In this document: piece by piece, positions 8,322-16,184 of the stretch | How positions within the stretch are numbered: the stretch's first letter is position 1 | Layout: every line of letters begins with the position of its first letter | From: Candidatus Melainabacteria bacterium | Lineage (GTDB): Bacteria > Cyanobacteriota > Vampirovibrionia > Obscuribacterales > Obscuribacteraceae | Direction of reading: 5' to 3' | NCBI GenBank assembly: GCA_003175915.1 | Contig: PSRH01000093.1 | Span: 1-22,968 of the forward strand | DNA length: 22,968 bases | Position numbers and translations under genes: made by a program | The notes under the pieces: model-generated | What the model saw: only the letters and a program-made list of their open reading frames with translations | Told to the model about the DNA's origin: nothing | The model's database searches: none

Positions 8322-8876
8322 ATGTTTGACGCTTTTCGTTTTTGTAGTTCGGCAGACCCTGGTAGGGAAAAGTTACTAAGCAAATTTGGTTCGCTAGTGG
8401 TCACCACTCTTTCTGTCGTTTTGGTATCAGGTTGTGCCCACATCTCAATTCAACCTAAAGACCCACAACTGCTAAGCCTGGAACAATTTGCCCGCGACGT
8501 GACCGTGCACTTAAAGAGCGTAGATCCAAAAAACTACGAGCAGTATCAGCATAAGCTCGGGGAAGAAATTACACCGGGAGTGTTGAGACAACTAAGGCAG
8601 CGCGGTGACTGTGCGAAAAGTCCAGCCGAAATCAAAGCCAAGGTACAGGCGATGAATAAGGCTAACCAAGCTGCCCTGGTGAAAATAGATACGGCAGAAT
8701 TTCCGGCAAAGGCAACTGAAACCGGTCTAGTGCCAGTGGAAATTAAGGGATCGGTAATCACCATTGGTGCTGATGGAAAAGAAAGGCCGCCAGCCAAATT
8801 TGACCTCTTGTATCTGGTTGGTACTAATAAGGTCAATCACAAGTTCGTCATCGCTTCTATTCAGATCAAACAATAG
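8322..8876 (+). CDS. Putative lipoprotein, function unknown
   Basis: This 184-residue protein has a hydrophobic stretch at about 24-36 ending in a lipobox-like V-S-G-C, with the cysteine near residue 38. The signal is therefore of type II and the mature protein would be lipid-anchored. The n-region before the hydrophobic core is long (about 24 residues) for a lipoprotein, but no better start is seen. The ATG at 8322 has GGAG five bases upstream (8313-8316). The mature part has a helical region followed by strands (LVPVEIKGSVITIGADGKE, then FDLLYLVG and FVIASIQIKQ). This resembles small NTF2- or cystatin-like secreted domains, but I cannot assign a family. A hairpin follows 25 bases after the stop. 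Confidence 0.75.
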   Translation: MFDAFRFCSSADPGREKLLSKFGSLVVTTLSVVLVSGCAHISIQPKDPQLLSLEQFARDVTVHLKSVDPKNYEQYQHKLGEEITPGVLRQLRQRGDCAKSPAEIKAKVQAMNKANQAALVKIDTAEFPAKATETGLVPVEIKGSVITIGADGKERPPAKFDLLYLVGTNKVNHKFVIASIQIKQ

Positions 8877-8901
8877 TTGACGACTAGCTGCCGCCTCTTA
8901 A

Positions 8902-8921
8902 AGCCGGCCCTTGGGCTGGCT
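8902..8921 (+). terminator. Hairpin, possible terminator of the lipoprotein gene
   Basis: AGCCGGCC pairs with GGCTGGCT (one G-T wobble) around a CTTG loop, 25 bases after the stop codon. The following CAATTT is a poor T-tract, so this could be a weak intrinsic terminator or an RNA 3'-end stabiliser. Confidence 0.4.
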
Positions 8922-8940
8922 CAATTTAGGGCCTGCTTTG

Positions 8941-8968
8941 TGTCAGAAAAACCGCGGTTTTTCTGACA
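8941..8968. repeat. 28-bp perfect palindrome
   Basis: The half-site TGTCAGAAAAACCG is followed at once by its exact reverse complement CGGTTTTTCTGACA, with no spacer. Each arm has a five-base A or T run. It lacks the GC-rich stem and external T-tract of a standard terminator. It may be a protein-binding site, a bidirectional terminator or a small repeat element. Confidence 0.6.
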
Positions 8969-9074
8969 TGGGTGACAGTGGCGGGCTCCCCCTTTGGCCT
9001 TTCACTCTTTTTTCAGATCGAAAGCCTAGCCTTGAGTTATGGGAGACTTACGAACCCTTGAGTAATTTCCCCAA

Positions 9075-9103
9075 TGTACGGATAGGCTGGTCATTCTTAT
9101 ACT
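9075..9103 (+). promoter_or_regulatory. Candidate promoter before the 65-aa gene
   Basis: The -10-like TATACT (9098-9103) matches five of six consensus bases and lies 45 bases before the ATG at 9149. The -35 position 17 bases upstream reads TGTACG, a poor match. Confidence 0.3.
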
Positions 9104-9148
9104 CTTCTCATTAAGCCAAGGAAGCCCCAGGAATCGGGAGTTAGGGTC

Positions 9149-9346
9149 ATGAAGAGCGTTAACAAAAAAGCCGGAAAATCAGCTAAAGACCTCCTTAATG
9201 GCAAGGCGACAATTACTAATGGAAGAGGCGCTGGCAATAGCTTAGACCCGCAGAATGCCGTTCTTGAATCCTCTGCCAACGAGCCGAATTCATGCCCGGA
9301 CGGCATGTGTCCGGTCACCTGGAAACCCAGGCGGCAGGCTGCCTAA
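9149..9346 (+). CDS. Small protein with C-terminal CPDGMCPVTWKP, unknown
   Basis: This is a 65-residue, basic, probably soluble peptide. The ATG has GGGAG eight bases upstream (9136-9140) and a candidate promoter further up, which supports expression. The N-terminal half is rich in Lys, Asn and Gly and looks disordered. The end carries two cysteines in a compact Pro/Trp context (SCPDGMCPVTWKPRRQAA), which could bind a metal, form a disulfide or be a site of modification. No signal peptide or membrane helix is visible. It stands alone, 99 bases before the kinase operon, and may be transcribed with it. I do not recognise the family, and a spurious frame cannot be excluded. Confidence 0.5.
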   Translation: MKSVNKKAGKSAKDLLNGKATITNGRGAGNSLDPQNAVLESSANEPNSCPDGMCPVTWKPRRQAA

Positions 9347-9445
9347 TTCAGTCTTTAACCCTATCTCAAAGCTTAAGGCGGTGGCCGGATCGCTTGCCCT
9401 TCTGGGTAAATTGGCCTGGGCACTTCTTAATTAAGGATTGTTTGG

Positions 9446-11533
9446 GTGGCCGAAGCAAAATCCGACGCCGATCCGGATCGTAATTTGGCACGCCCCAGGG
9501 AGGGAAGCGTCCTAAATTCTGGCGACTTTGCCAGGCGTATGGGCCAGGTCGACTCTTACGGTGAGGACCTGGAATTAAGCCAAGATTTGGCACCCGGAGC
9601 GGTGTTGAGCGGTCGCTATGAGGTCATTTCCGTGATCGGGTCGGGTGGCATGGGTGTGGTCTACAAGGTCAAACAACCCTATTTGCGCAAGTGTTTTGCG
9701 CTCAAAACCGTGCGCTCCCCCTATCTTTCCGAACAAGCCATAACCAGATTTCGCAAAGAGGCGAAAGCGGCAGGCGCTCTCGATCACCCCGGACTGATCA
9801 CCGTCCATGACTTTGGCTTATTAGAAGATGGTCAGCCATTTCTTGTCATGGATTTGATCGCCAGCGGTTCGTTGCTGGACGCCATAAAACAGCATGGGCA
9901 GCTACCTCTGGATAGAGTACTCGACATATTTGAGCAAGCCTGTGATGCCCTCATCCATGCTCACCAGCACAAAATCATTCACAGAGATTTGAAACCAGGC
10001 AATATCTTGCTGGATAAGGGCGGGGAGGGCAAAGACAGAGTAAAAATCGCTGATTTTGGCGTCGCCAAAATACTGGAGGATGATAGCGGAGCGAGCTTGC
10101 GCTTGACCCAAACTGGCGATATGTTGGGCAGTCCGCTCTATATGAGTCCGGAGCAGTGCGCCGGTAAAATCGCCGATGAACGCTCGGATATTTATTCATT
10201 AGCCTGCTCGATGTTCGAAGCTTTAGCGGGCCGCCCGCCGTTCCGTGGAGAGTCTGCCCTGGCCACCTTGCTTTTGCATCAGAAAGAACCCCTGCCGAGA
10301 CTGACCGATGTCTCCGGTAAGTCCTTTCCGGGAAGTCTGGAAGATTTATTTGCCAGGGCTCTGGCCAAGGAACCGGAGCAACGCTACCAGAGCATGATTG
10401 AGCTCAAACAGGCACTATCAACTGTGTATGTCGGGGAAGCTCAGAGCAATAGACAAATGACTTTCCGCCGGCGCGAGAAAGTCAAGCCGGTCGAAGAAAA
10501 AATGACAGTGCCATTGCCGGTGGTGCTAGCTTCGATCTTGACTGTGATCATCCTGTCTAGCCTGGCGACCTATTGCCTAGCCAAGTTGACGCAGCCTCCC
10601 AAACCTCTGATTATCATTTCGCCGCAAAAACCAATCGTTGTAACTAGCGAAAGAATACCTCAAGCCCTTCAAAAAACGACAAAAAGCGGAGGCAAACGTA
10701 TTTTCCATTTCCCAGAAAACTATTCGATGGGTGCTCTCTTCAAAATGGTTAGAGGAGTGAATTACCCTATCGGAAATGGCAATGCCATTGGCACGGTCGT
10801 CGTCCCTGTCGAAGACGAACTACGCTTTCGTCCCAATTGGGCAGTTTGCGAAATACCCTATGCTTTCGATGTTTTTGCAGATGACGATCTGGTCTATTTT
10901 GACTTTTCCAATCTGCCGGTCACCGACCAGATCCTGGAGCACATTGGCCATCTTAAAACTTTGCGGGCGGTAAATTTGCAGGCCACGGAGATTACCGATA
11001 GAGGTCTCAAATGTCTACTAGGCATGCCACGTTTGGAAGATTTATCCCTAGCCACTACGGACATATCACCTGAGGGTCTGGTCTTAATTGCTCGCATCAA
11101 AACGCTTAAGGATCTATCGCTAAACAATGTGCCACTGGATGAGCGCGCCCTGCCATTCTTTCGTGACGCCACCTCTGTGGTCCATATAGCTGTGAGAAAC
11201 ACCGGCATAAACAACGGAGCTCTGGCGGTAATCGGCAAAAACATGAAGAGCCTGGAAGCGCTCACTTTGAACGATAATGACCGTATAACTGAGGATGGAT
11301 TGAAGTGTCTTGTCACACTACCTCACCTAACGTCCTTGGGCCTTTCCAATTGCAGAGGCATTGATCCTGCTGGCGCTATTACTTATTTGCAATTGATGCC
11401 TGCACTTCGCGAATTGCGCTTGGAGCAGCGGGAATGGAAGAAATGGCAGGCGGCTGGCGTACAAGAGAAGCTGCCTAAATGTATCATTTCGCTAGACGAG
11501 CCCGGACGGAAAAGACGACTGTCAATCGACTGA
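9446..11533 (+). CDS. Transmembrane Ser/Thr protein kinase with C-terminal LRR domain (first of pair)
   Basis: This 695-residue PknB-type receptor kinase is predicted to phosphorylate Ser/Thr of cytoplasmic targets in response to an envelope signal. The kinase domain (about 57-330) has glycine loop IGSGGMG (64-70), ATP lysine K87, helix-C E105, catalytic HRDLKPGN (179-186), DFG (203-205) and SPEQ (234-237), so it should be active. A single membrane helix spans about 358-379. Outside lie a conserved module (about 418-500) and roughly seven LRR units (500-682), with motifs such as LRAVNLQATEITDRGLKCL. The GTG start is supported by AAGGA at 9433-9437, spacing 8. The order kinase, helix, LRR is the reverse of plant LRR receptor kinases. 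It is paralogous to the next gene, 68 bp downstream. Confidence 0.93.
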   Translation: MAEAKSDADPDRNLARPREGSVLNSGDFARRMGQVDSYGEDLELSQDLAPGAVLSGRYEVISVIGSGGMGVVYKVKQPYLRKCFALKTVRSPYLSEQAITRFRKEAKAAGALDHPGLITVHDFGLLEDGQPFLVMDLIASGSLLDAIKQHGQLPLDRVLDIFEQACDALIHAHQHKIIHRDLKPGNILLDKGGEGKDRVKIADFGVAKILEDDSGASLRLTQTGDMLGSPLYMSPEQCAGKIADERSDIYSLACSMFEALAGRPPFRGESALATLLLHQKEPLPRLTDVSGKSFPGSLEDLFARALAKEPEQRYQSMIELKQALSTVYVGEAQSNRQMTFRRREKVKPVEEKMTVPLPVVLASILTVIILSSLATYCLAKLTQPPKPLIIISPQKPIVVTSERIPQALQKTTKSGGKRIFHFPENYSMGALFKMVRGVNYPIGNGNAIGTVVVPVEDELRFRPNWAVCEIPYAFDVFADDDLVYFDFSNLPVTDQILEHIGHLKTLRAVNLQATEITDRGLKCLLGMPRLEDLSLATTDISPEGLVLIARIKTLKDLSLNNVPLDERALPFFRDATSVVHIAVRNTGINNGALAVIGKNMKSLEALTLNDNDRITEDGLKCLVTLPHLTSLGLSNCRGIDPAGAITYLQLMPALRELRLEQREWKKWQAAGVQEKLPKCIISLDEPGRKRRLSID

Positions 11534-11601
11534 GCTCGACCGGCAGGAACTAGCAGTTTTGGGGTAGATAAGCAAAGGACAGCAGTCTTTGGATAGAGAG
11601 A

Positions 11602-13638
11602 GTGGAACAGCCAGTATCCCCGCACAGCTCGGAGAAGCCGGACCGGAAGGGCGGCTTGCCGCCGGGCCGAATAATAGATAATCGCTACGAGGTCGTCTGC
11701 CTGGTCGGCTCCGGCGGTATGGGTGCCGTCTACAAGGTAAGGCACCTGGTTCTGCATAAGGATTTAGCTTTGAAAACCTTGCTGACGCGCACCCTCTCCA
11801 AGCAGGCGCTCAGGCGTTTTCGCCAGGAAGCCAAAGCCGCTAGTGCTCTTAACCACAAAGGACTGATCAAAGTGTCTGACTTTGGTCTGACCGAAGAAGG
11901 TCAGCCTTACATGGTGATGGAATTCGTCGAAGGCGGATCATTGGCTGATGCGATCAGGAAAGAAGGGCAACTATATTTGAGCCGCGTTCTCAATATTTTC
12001 GATCAGGCAAGCGATGCTCTTGCGCACGCTCACGAAAAAGGCATTATCCATCGCGACCTGAAGCCAAGCAATATCTTGCTGGAGACTGGGCCGGGCAGTA
12101 TCGAAAACGTCAAGATCGTGGACTTTGGTGTGGCTAAGATGCTCGAAGACGACAGTGGGGCGGGACTGCGCTTGACGCAGACTGGAGAAGTTTTGGGCAG
12201 TCCGCTTTATATGAGTCCAGAGCAGTGCAGCGGCAGTCGTGCCGATCAGCGCTCTGATGTGTATTCCCTGGGTTGCGCCATGTTCGAAGCGCTTACAGGC
12301 TGTCCACCACTACAGGGTGAGACAGCTCTCGCTACATTGCTAAAGCATCAGCAGGAAATACCACCAACCCTGACAGAAGGTTCATTGGGACAAAACTTTC
12401 CTCCAGAACTGGAGGAAGTGGTCGCCAGGATGCTGGCGAAGCATCCTTCCGAGCGCTATCAGTCAATGCGAGAAGTCAATGACGCCATAAGTTTCTTGAA
12501 AGGCACCAGTACTGGTGATAGCAAGCGAGTGCCGGCGAGCTTGCTGCCTGAAGTCAAAGAGAGAAGCCGAACCGTAAAAGTACCAGTTCGGGTTTTCATG
12601 ACTTTGAGCGTTTTGTCTGTAATTCTTTCAAGCACGGCCACCTTCTTTTATTTGCGCTGGACCGCCAATGCGCCGATAGTTTCTGCTGGCACAAAAGGAG
12701 CAGAATTTATCGAGTGGAGGCCTTACTCCCTAGCGGATGGCCCTAAATCGCCTGTCTCTGAAGAAGTTAGTTCAATCAAGGATGGCAAGGAACGGATTAT
12801 TCAATTCCCCGATAAATTCTCGATGGGCAACCTGTATACATACTCCAAACGGCTTCCCAATCCCAGATCGGCTGGACAGGCGCAAGGGACAAAGAAATTT
12901 GCCCAGTCCGAACTGATCGAGCTGAGACCGAGCTGGATTGTCTGTGAAGCACCGCGCTTGTTCGATGGCTTTTCGCCGGACGATTTGCACGAAATCAATT
13001 TCCAGAATGTTCCGCCGCTTGATGACGATGTCCTTAAGCACGTTGCCAAGCTAAGAGATTTGCAGTCCCTCAATTTGACCAGTACCAATATTACTGATAC
13101 CGGGCTTTCCTATCTTCTCGGCCTGCCGAAACTGGAAGATCTGCAAATTTCATCCACGGAGATTACCGGAGAAGGAATTTACAGCTTGACCAAAATGAAA
13201 TCGTTGCGATCGCTGTGCCTGAATTACTTGACCCTGGACAAGCGGGCCTTTGAGTACTTTCGCAGTAATCCTCCTTTACGATCGTTGGAGCTGAGGTCTT
13301 GCGGTTTGGTTGACAATGATCTTGAGGGATTGTCAAACCTCAAGTCTCTAATAATGCTACGACTTCAAGGTAATAGAGGAATTGAGGGGGAGGGGTTAAA
13401 ATATCTAGCCAGCGACCCCAAGCTGGAATGCCTTGACCTTCGCGACATGGCTGTTGATCCTAGCTATACTCAATATTTGAAAATGATCCCTAATTTGCAC
13501 CTATTGGGCTTATCAAGAAAATATGTAAGTGCGGACGATATTGCCAGGGTCAAACATGATCTCCCGAAAGTCTCATTAATCTTGGATGCTGAACCTCCGA
13601 AGGATGAGCAGGAAATTTTGAGAAATGCTGGACTATGA
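11602..13638 (+). CDS. Transmembrane Ser/Thr protein kinase with C-terminal LRR domain (second of pair)
   Basis: This 678-residue paralogue of the preceding kinase has the same layout. Seen: glycine loop VGSGGMG (35-41), K58, E76, HRDLKPSN (150-157), DFGVAK from D174, SPEQ (205-208), a membrane helix at about 331-351, an extracytoplasmic module (397-480) and LRRs (480-660) such as LQSLNLTSTNITDTGLSYL. Activation-loop residues LTQTGE-LGSPLYMSPEQC are almost identical to its neighbour, while the sensor half is more divergent. This fits a duplicated kinase with separate ligand specificity. The start is a GTG preceded by a purine-rich stretch; no start nearer a better ribosome-binding site is seen. 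Its last 14 bases overlap the ATPase gene, which suggests translational coupling. Confidence 0.93.
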   Translation: MEQPVSPHSSEKPDRKGGLPPGRIIDNRYEVVCLVGSGGMGAVYKVRHLVLHKDLALKTLLTRTLSKQALRRFRQEAKAASALNHKGLIKVSDFGLTEEGQPYMVMEFVEGGSLADAIRKEGQLYLSRVLNIFDQASDALAHAHEKGIIHRDLKPSNILLETGPGSIENVKIVDFGVAKMLEDDSGAGLRLTQTGEVLGSPLYMSPEQCSGSRADQRSDVYSLGCAMFEALTGCPPLQGETALATLLKHQQEIPPTLTEGSLGQNFPPELEEVVARMLAKHPSERYQSMREVNDAISFLKGTSTGDSKRVPASLLPEVKERSRTVKVPVRVFMTLSVLSVILSSTATFFYLRWTANAPIVSAGTKGAEFIEWRPYSLADGPKSPVSEEVSSIKDGKERIIQFPDKFSMGNLYTYSKRLPNPRSAGQAQGTKKFAQSELIELRPSWIVCEAPRLFDGFSPDDLHEINFQNVPPLDDDVLKHVAKLRDLQSLNLTSTNITDTGLSYLLGLPKLEDLQISSTEITGEGIYSLTKMKSLRSLCLNYLTLDKRAFEYFRSNPPLRSLELRSCGLVDNDLEGLSNLKSLIMLRLQGNRGIEGEGLKYLASDPKLECLDLRDMAVDPSYTQYLKMIPNLHLLGLSRKYVSADDIARVKHDLPKVSLILDAEPPKDEQEILRNAGL

Positions 13639-16048
13639 ACGCCTAGGGATTTTTTATCTGGGCCAATCGCCCAGCCAATCGTCGGCTTCAGCAGATTTGC
13701 TTTTGTATGATTCAAAAGATCTGCTCACTCATGCTGTTTGTCTTGGTATGACCGGTAGTGGCAAAACGGGATTGTGTCTTAGCCTTATCGAAGAGGCGGC
13801 GATCGACGGAATCCCGGTGATTGCTATTGATCCCAAAGGGGACATAAGCAATTTGTTGTTAACTTTTCCAGAGCTTTCCCGGGAGGAATTCCTGCCCTGG
13901 ATCAATGAAGATGAGGCGCGCCGGCAGGGCTTGAGTCCAGAGCAATTCGCCGACAGCCAGGCGAAATTGTGGCGTACTGGTTTGCAAGAAACATATCAGG
14001 GGCCAGCGCGGATCAAGCTGCTTGCTGATAGTGCCGAGTTTTTGATTTATACACCAGGTAGCGCAGCCGGTTTGCCAGTTTCTGTTTTAAGTTCCCTTGA
14101 TCCACCCAATCGGGCTGGCGACGATCTGGCCGATCACTTCACCGACAAGATTAATCAGTCCACCAGCGCGCTCTTAACCTTGTTGGGAGAAGACATCGAT
14201 CCGCTCACCAGCAAAGAACATATCCTGGTCGCCAACATCCTTGAGAATGCCTGGAAGGCAGGTCAGTCGCTCACCCTTGCTCAATTGATTGAGCGCATTC
14301 AAAAGCCGCCGTTTGATTACATAGGAGCGCTCGATATTGAATCCTTTTTCCCGGCTAAAAAGCGATTCGACCTGGCCGTTTCCTTCAATAACTTATTGGC
14401 CGCTCCAACATTTGCCGCCTGGCAAGAAGGTGAACCGCTCGATTTCGGCAAGCTTCTCTACAATGCTTCAGGCAGGCCCAGGGTGCTTATCTTTTCGATT
14501 GCCCATTTAAGCGAGAACCAACGGATGTTTTTTGTTACCCTGGCTCTCAATCAATTGATCGATTGGATGCGCGGCCAGTCTGGCACGACCAGTTTGCGCG
14601 CCATTTTTTATATGGACGAAATATTCGGCTATTTTCCACCGGTGGCTAATCCACCGGCCAAGCAACCACTATTGACCTTACTCAAGCAGGCGAGGGCTTA
14701 TGGATTGGGTTTGGTTTTGGCCAGCCAAAATCCGGTTGATCTGGACTATAAAGGCTTGGCCAATGCCGGCACCTGGTTTATCGGTCGTCTTCAGACCGAG
14801 CGTGATAAAGCAAGGGTTCTTGAAGGACTGGAGGGAGCTGCCGCCGAGGGTGGTGCTAAGTTCGATCGCCAGGCGATGGAGAGAAAGATCGCCGGGTTGG
14901 CCAGCCGGGTATTCCTCGTCAATAATGTGCACCAGGGGGCTCCCGCCGTTTTCAAGACACGCTGGACGCTCTCCTACCTGCGCGGTCCATTGACGCGCGA
15001 ACAAATCAAAAAGCTGATGGAGCCGCAAAAGCACAGGCAGGCGAGCGGCAAGGATTCGGCACCGCAATTAGAAAAGGTTTCTGCGCCCGCTGAAATGCTT
15101 CTGGAAAGACCGACGCTCTCGCCCCAACTTGAGCAGTTTTTCGCGCCAATCACCAAAACAAATGGGGCAAAGGGCCAGGTGTTTTATCAGCCCCGTCTCT
15201 TGGCCAGTATCAGCCTCCACTTCCTCGATGCTAAGGCAAAATTGGATTGGTTGGAAACACGAACTTTTCTGGCCTGCTTCCATGAGGAGGGTCTGCCGGT
15301 AGATTGGAATGATTCAAAGAGAGTCAATTTGAATATTGCTACCCTGGCAAAACAGCCGGTCAGCGCGGCTCGCTTTGCCAGAGTGCCGCTGGTGGCGGCC
15401 AAACCCGAAAACTACAAAAACTTCAGCAAACAATTTCTCGACTGGGTAGTCGGTAGCCAACGCACCTATCTTTTCAAAAGCTCGGCTTTGTCGGAATATT
15501 CAAAGCCGAATGAGGGTGAGCGTGAATTTCGCATCAGGCTGACTGCTGCGATCAACGAAGAGCGCGATCAGGCAATTACTCAGCTTAACAAAAAATATGC
15601 CGCAAAAATGGCAACTCTGGAAGCGAAAATGGCCGCTGCCCAGGCGAAATTGGACGGGGCGATCGAAAAAGCGAAAGAAGAAGAGGTGCAGTCTGCTGTC
15701 TCGATTGGCACAACAGTTCTGGGGGCGATTCTAAGGCGGCGCATCTCGGCTTCAACGATCGACAAAGCTGGCAGCGCCGTGAGGCGCGCCAGCAAATCTG
15801 CTCAAAAGCGCGTCGAGGTATCCAGTCAGGAAGAAGCGCTTGCTGCTATAGAACAGGAGCAACAGGCGCTGGAGGCGGAAATTGCTTCTCAGATCAAAGA
15901 CATTCGCCAACAATTCGACGCCCAATCCCATGCCCTTGAAACCGTCAGCTTCAATCTCAAGAAATCGCAACTGAGTTTGCAGCTTTTTGGCCTGATCTGG
16001 TTACCCTATGCACTTTTGGCCGATGGCACGGCGACGCCACTGTCATGA
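13625..16048 (+). CDS. HerA-like P-loop ATPase with C-terminal coiled coil
   Basis: This 807-residue ATPase belongs to the HerA/FtsK-like superfamily (DUF87/DUF853-type 'ATP-binding protein'). The N-terminus has the family phrase LLLYDSKDLLTHAVCLGMTG, running into Walker A GMTGSGKT (41-48). Then come IDPKGD (69-73), Walker B FYMDE (328-332), sensor LASQNP (365-370) and a GRLQTERDKARV segment carrying a likely arginine finger. About 640-690 and 735-770 are Lys/Glu/Ala/Gln-rich coiled coil. HerA-type ATPases form hexamers that move DNA or remodel complexes; the target here is unknown. Many bacteria carry this family as a stand-alone gene. No NurA nuclease or other HerA partner is in the window. 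The ATG start has AGGA at 13610-13613 and lies inside the end of the second kinase gene. Confidence 0.88.
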   Translation: MLDYERLGIFYLGQSPSQSSASADLLLYDSKDLLTHAVCLGMTGSGKTGLCLSLIEEAAIDGIPVIAIDPKGDISNLLLTFPELSREEFLPWINEDEARRQGLSPEQFADSQAKLWRTGLQETYQGPARIKLLADSAEFLIYTPGSAAGLPVSVLSSLDPPNRAGDDLADHFTDKINQSTSALLTLLGEDIDPLTSKEHILVANILENAWKAGQSLTLAQLIERIQKPPFDYIGALDIESFFPAKKRFDLAVSFNNLLAAPTFAAWQEGEPLDFGKLLYNASGRPRVLIFSIAHLSENQRMFFVTLALNQLIDWMRGQSGTTSLRAIFYMDEIFGYFPPVANPPAKQPLLTLLKQARAYGLGLVLASQNPVDLDYKGLANAGTWFIGRLQTERDKARVLEGLEGAAAEGGAKFDRQAMERKIAGLASRVFLVNNVHQGAPAVFKTRWTLSYLRGPLTREQIKKLMEPQKHRQASGKDSAPQLEKVSAPAEMLLERPTLSPQLEQFFAPITKTNGAKGQVFYQPRLLASISLHFLDAKAKLDWLETRTFLACFHEEGLPVDWNDSKRVNLNIATLAKQPVSAARFARVPLVAAKPENYKNFSKQFLDWVVGSQRTYLFKSSALSEYSKPNEGEREFRIRLTAAINEERDQAITQLNKKYAAKMATLEAKMAAAQAKLDGAIEKAKEEEVQSAVSIGTTVLGAILRRRISASTIDKAGSAVRRASKSAQKRVEVSSQEEALAAIEQEQQALEAEIASQIKDIRQQFDAQSHALETVSFNLKKSQLSLQLFGLIWLPYALLADGTATPLS

Positions 16049-16120
16049 AACCACTTGACTGCTTCTCTCAGCCAAGCAGGGTTGTCTATTCTAGTGGAGC
16101 GCCTCTTCTGTTCGCCAGAG

Positions 16121-16149
16121 CCGACGGACGGTTTGCAGCTGGTTATAAT
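16121..16149 (+). promoter_or_regulatory. Candidate promoter of the DUF2207 gene
   Basis: A perfect TATAAT (16144-16149) lies 35 bases before the ATG at 16185. The -35 position with a 17-base spacer (16121-16126) reads CCGACG, only the GAC part matching consensus. This suggests the DUF2207 gene has its own promoter, separate from the kinase operon. Confidence 0.5.
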
Positions 16150-16184
16150 AAGAGCTTGCTCAATGGAACATTGCCGAATCTAAA

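Larger units (their letters stand above)
8877..9148. other. Intergenic region with structured DNA
   Basis: No convincing gene is seen between the lipoprotein and the small protein at 9149. The region holds a GC-rich hairpin (8902-8921), a 28-bp perfect palindrome (8941-8968) and a candidate promoter with a TATACT box (9098-9103). A 67-codon frame crossing it begins inside the hairpin and has no plausible ribosome-binding site. Confidence 0.5.

Noticed and set aside
8911..9114. 67-codon plus-strand frame
   Set aside because: It starts at a TTG inside a hairpin loop, has no ribosome-binding site, and runs through the 28-bp palindrome. The product has no domain or signal pattern.
13625..16048. 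HerA-NurA type DNA end-resection or HerA-based defence pair
   Set aside because: No NurA, SIR2, DUF4297 or other nuclease effector gene is adjacent; neighbours are receptor kinases and a DUF2207 gene.
16059..16079. Hairpin CTGCTT...AAGCAG after the ATPase gene
   Set aside because: The stem is only six bases with a nine-base loop and no T-tract, too weak to call a terminator.
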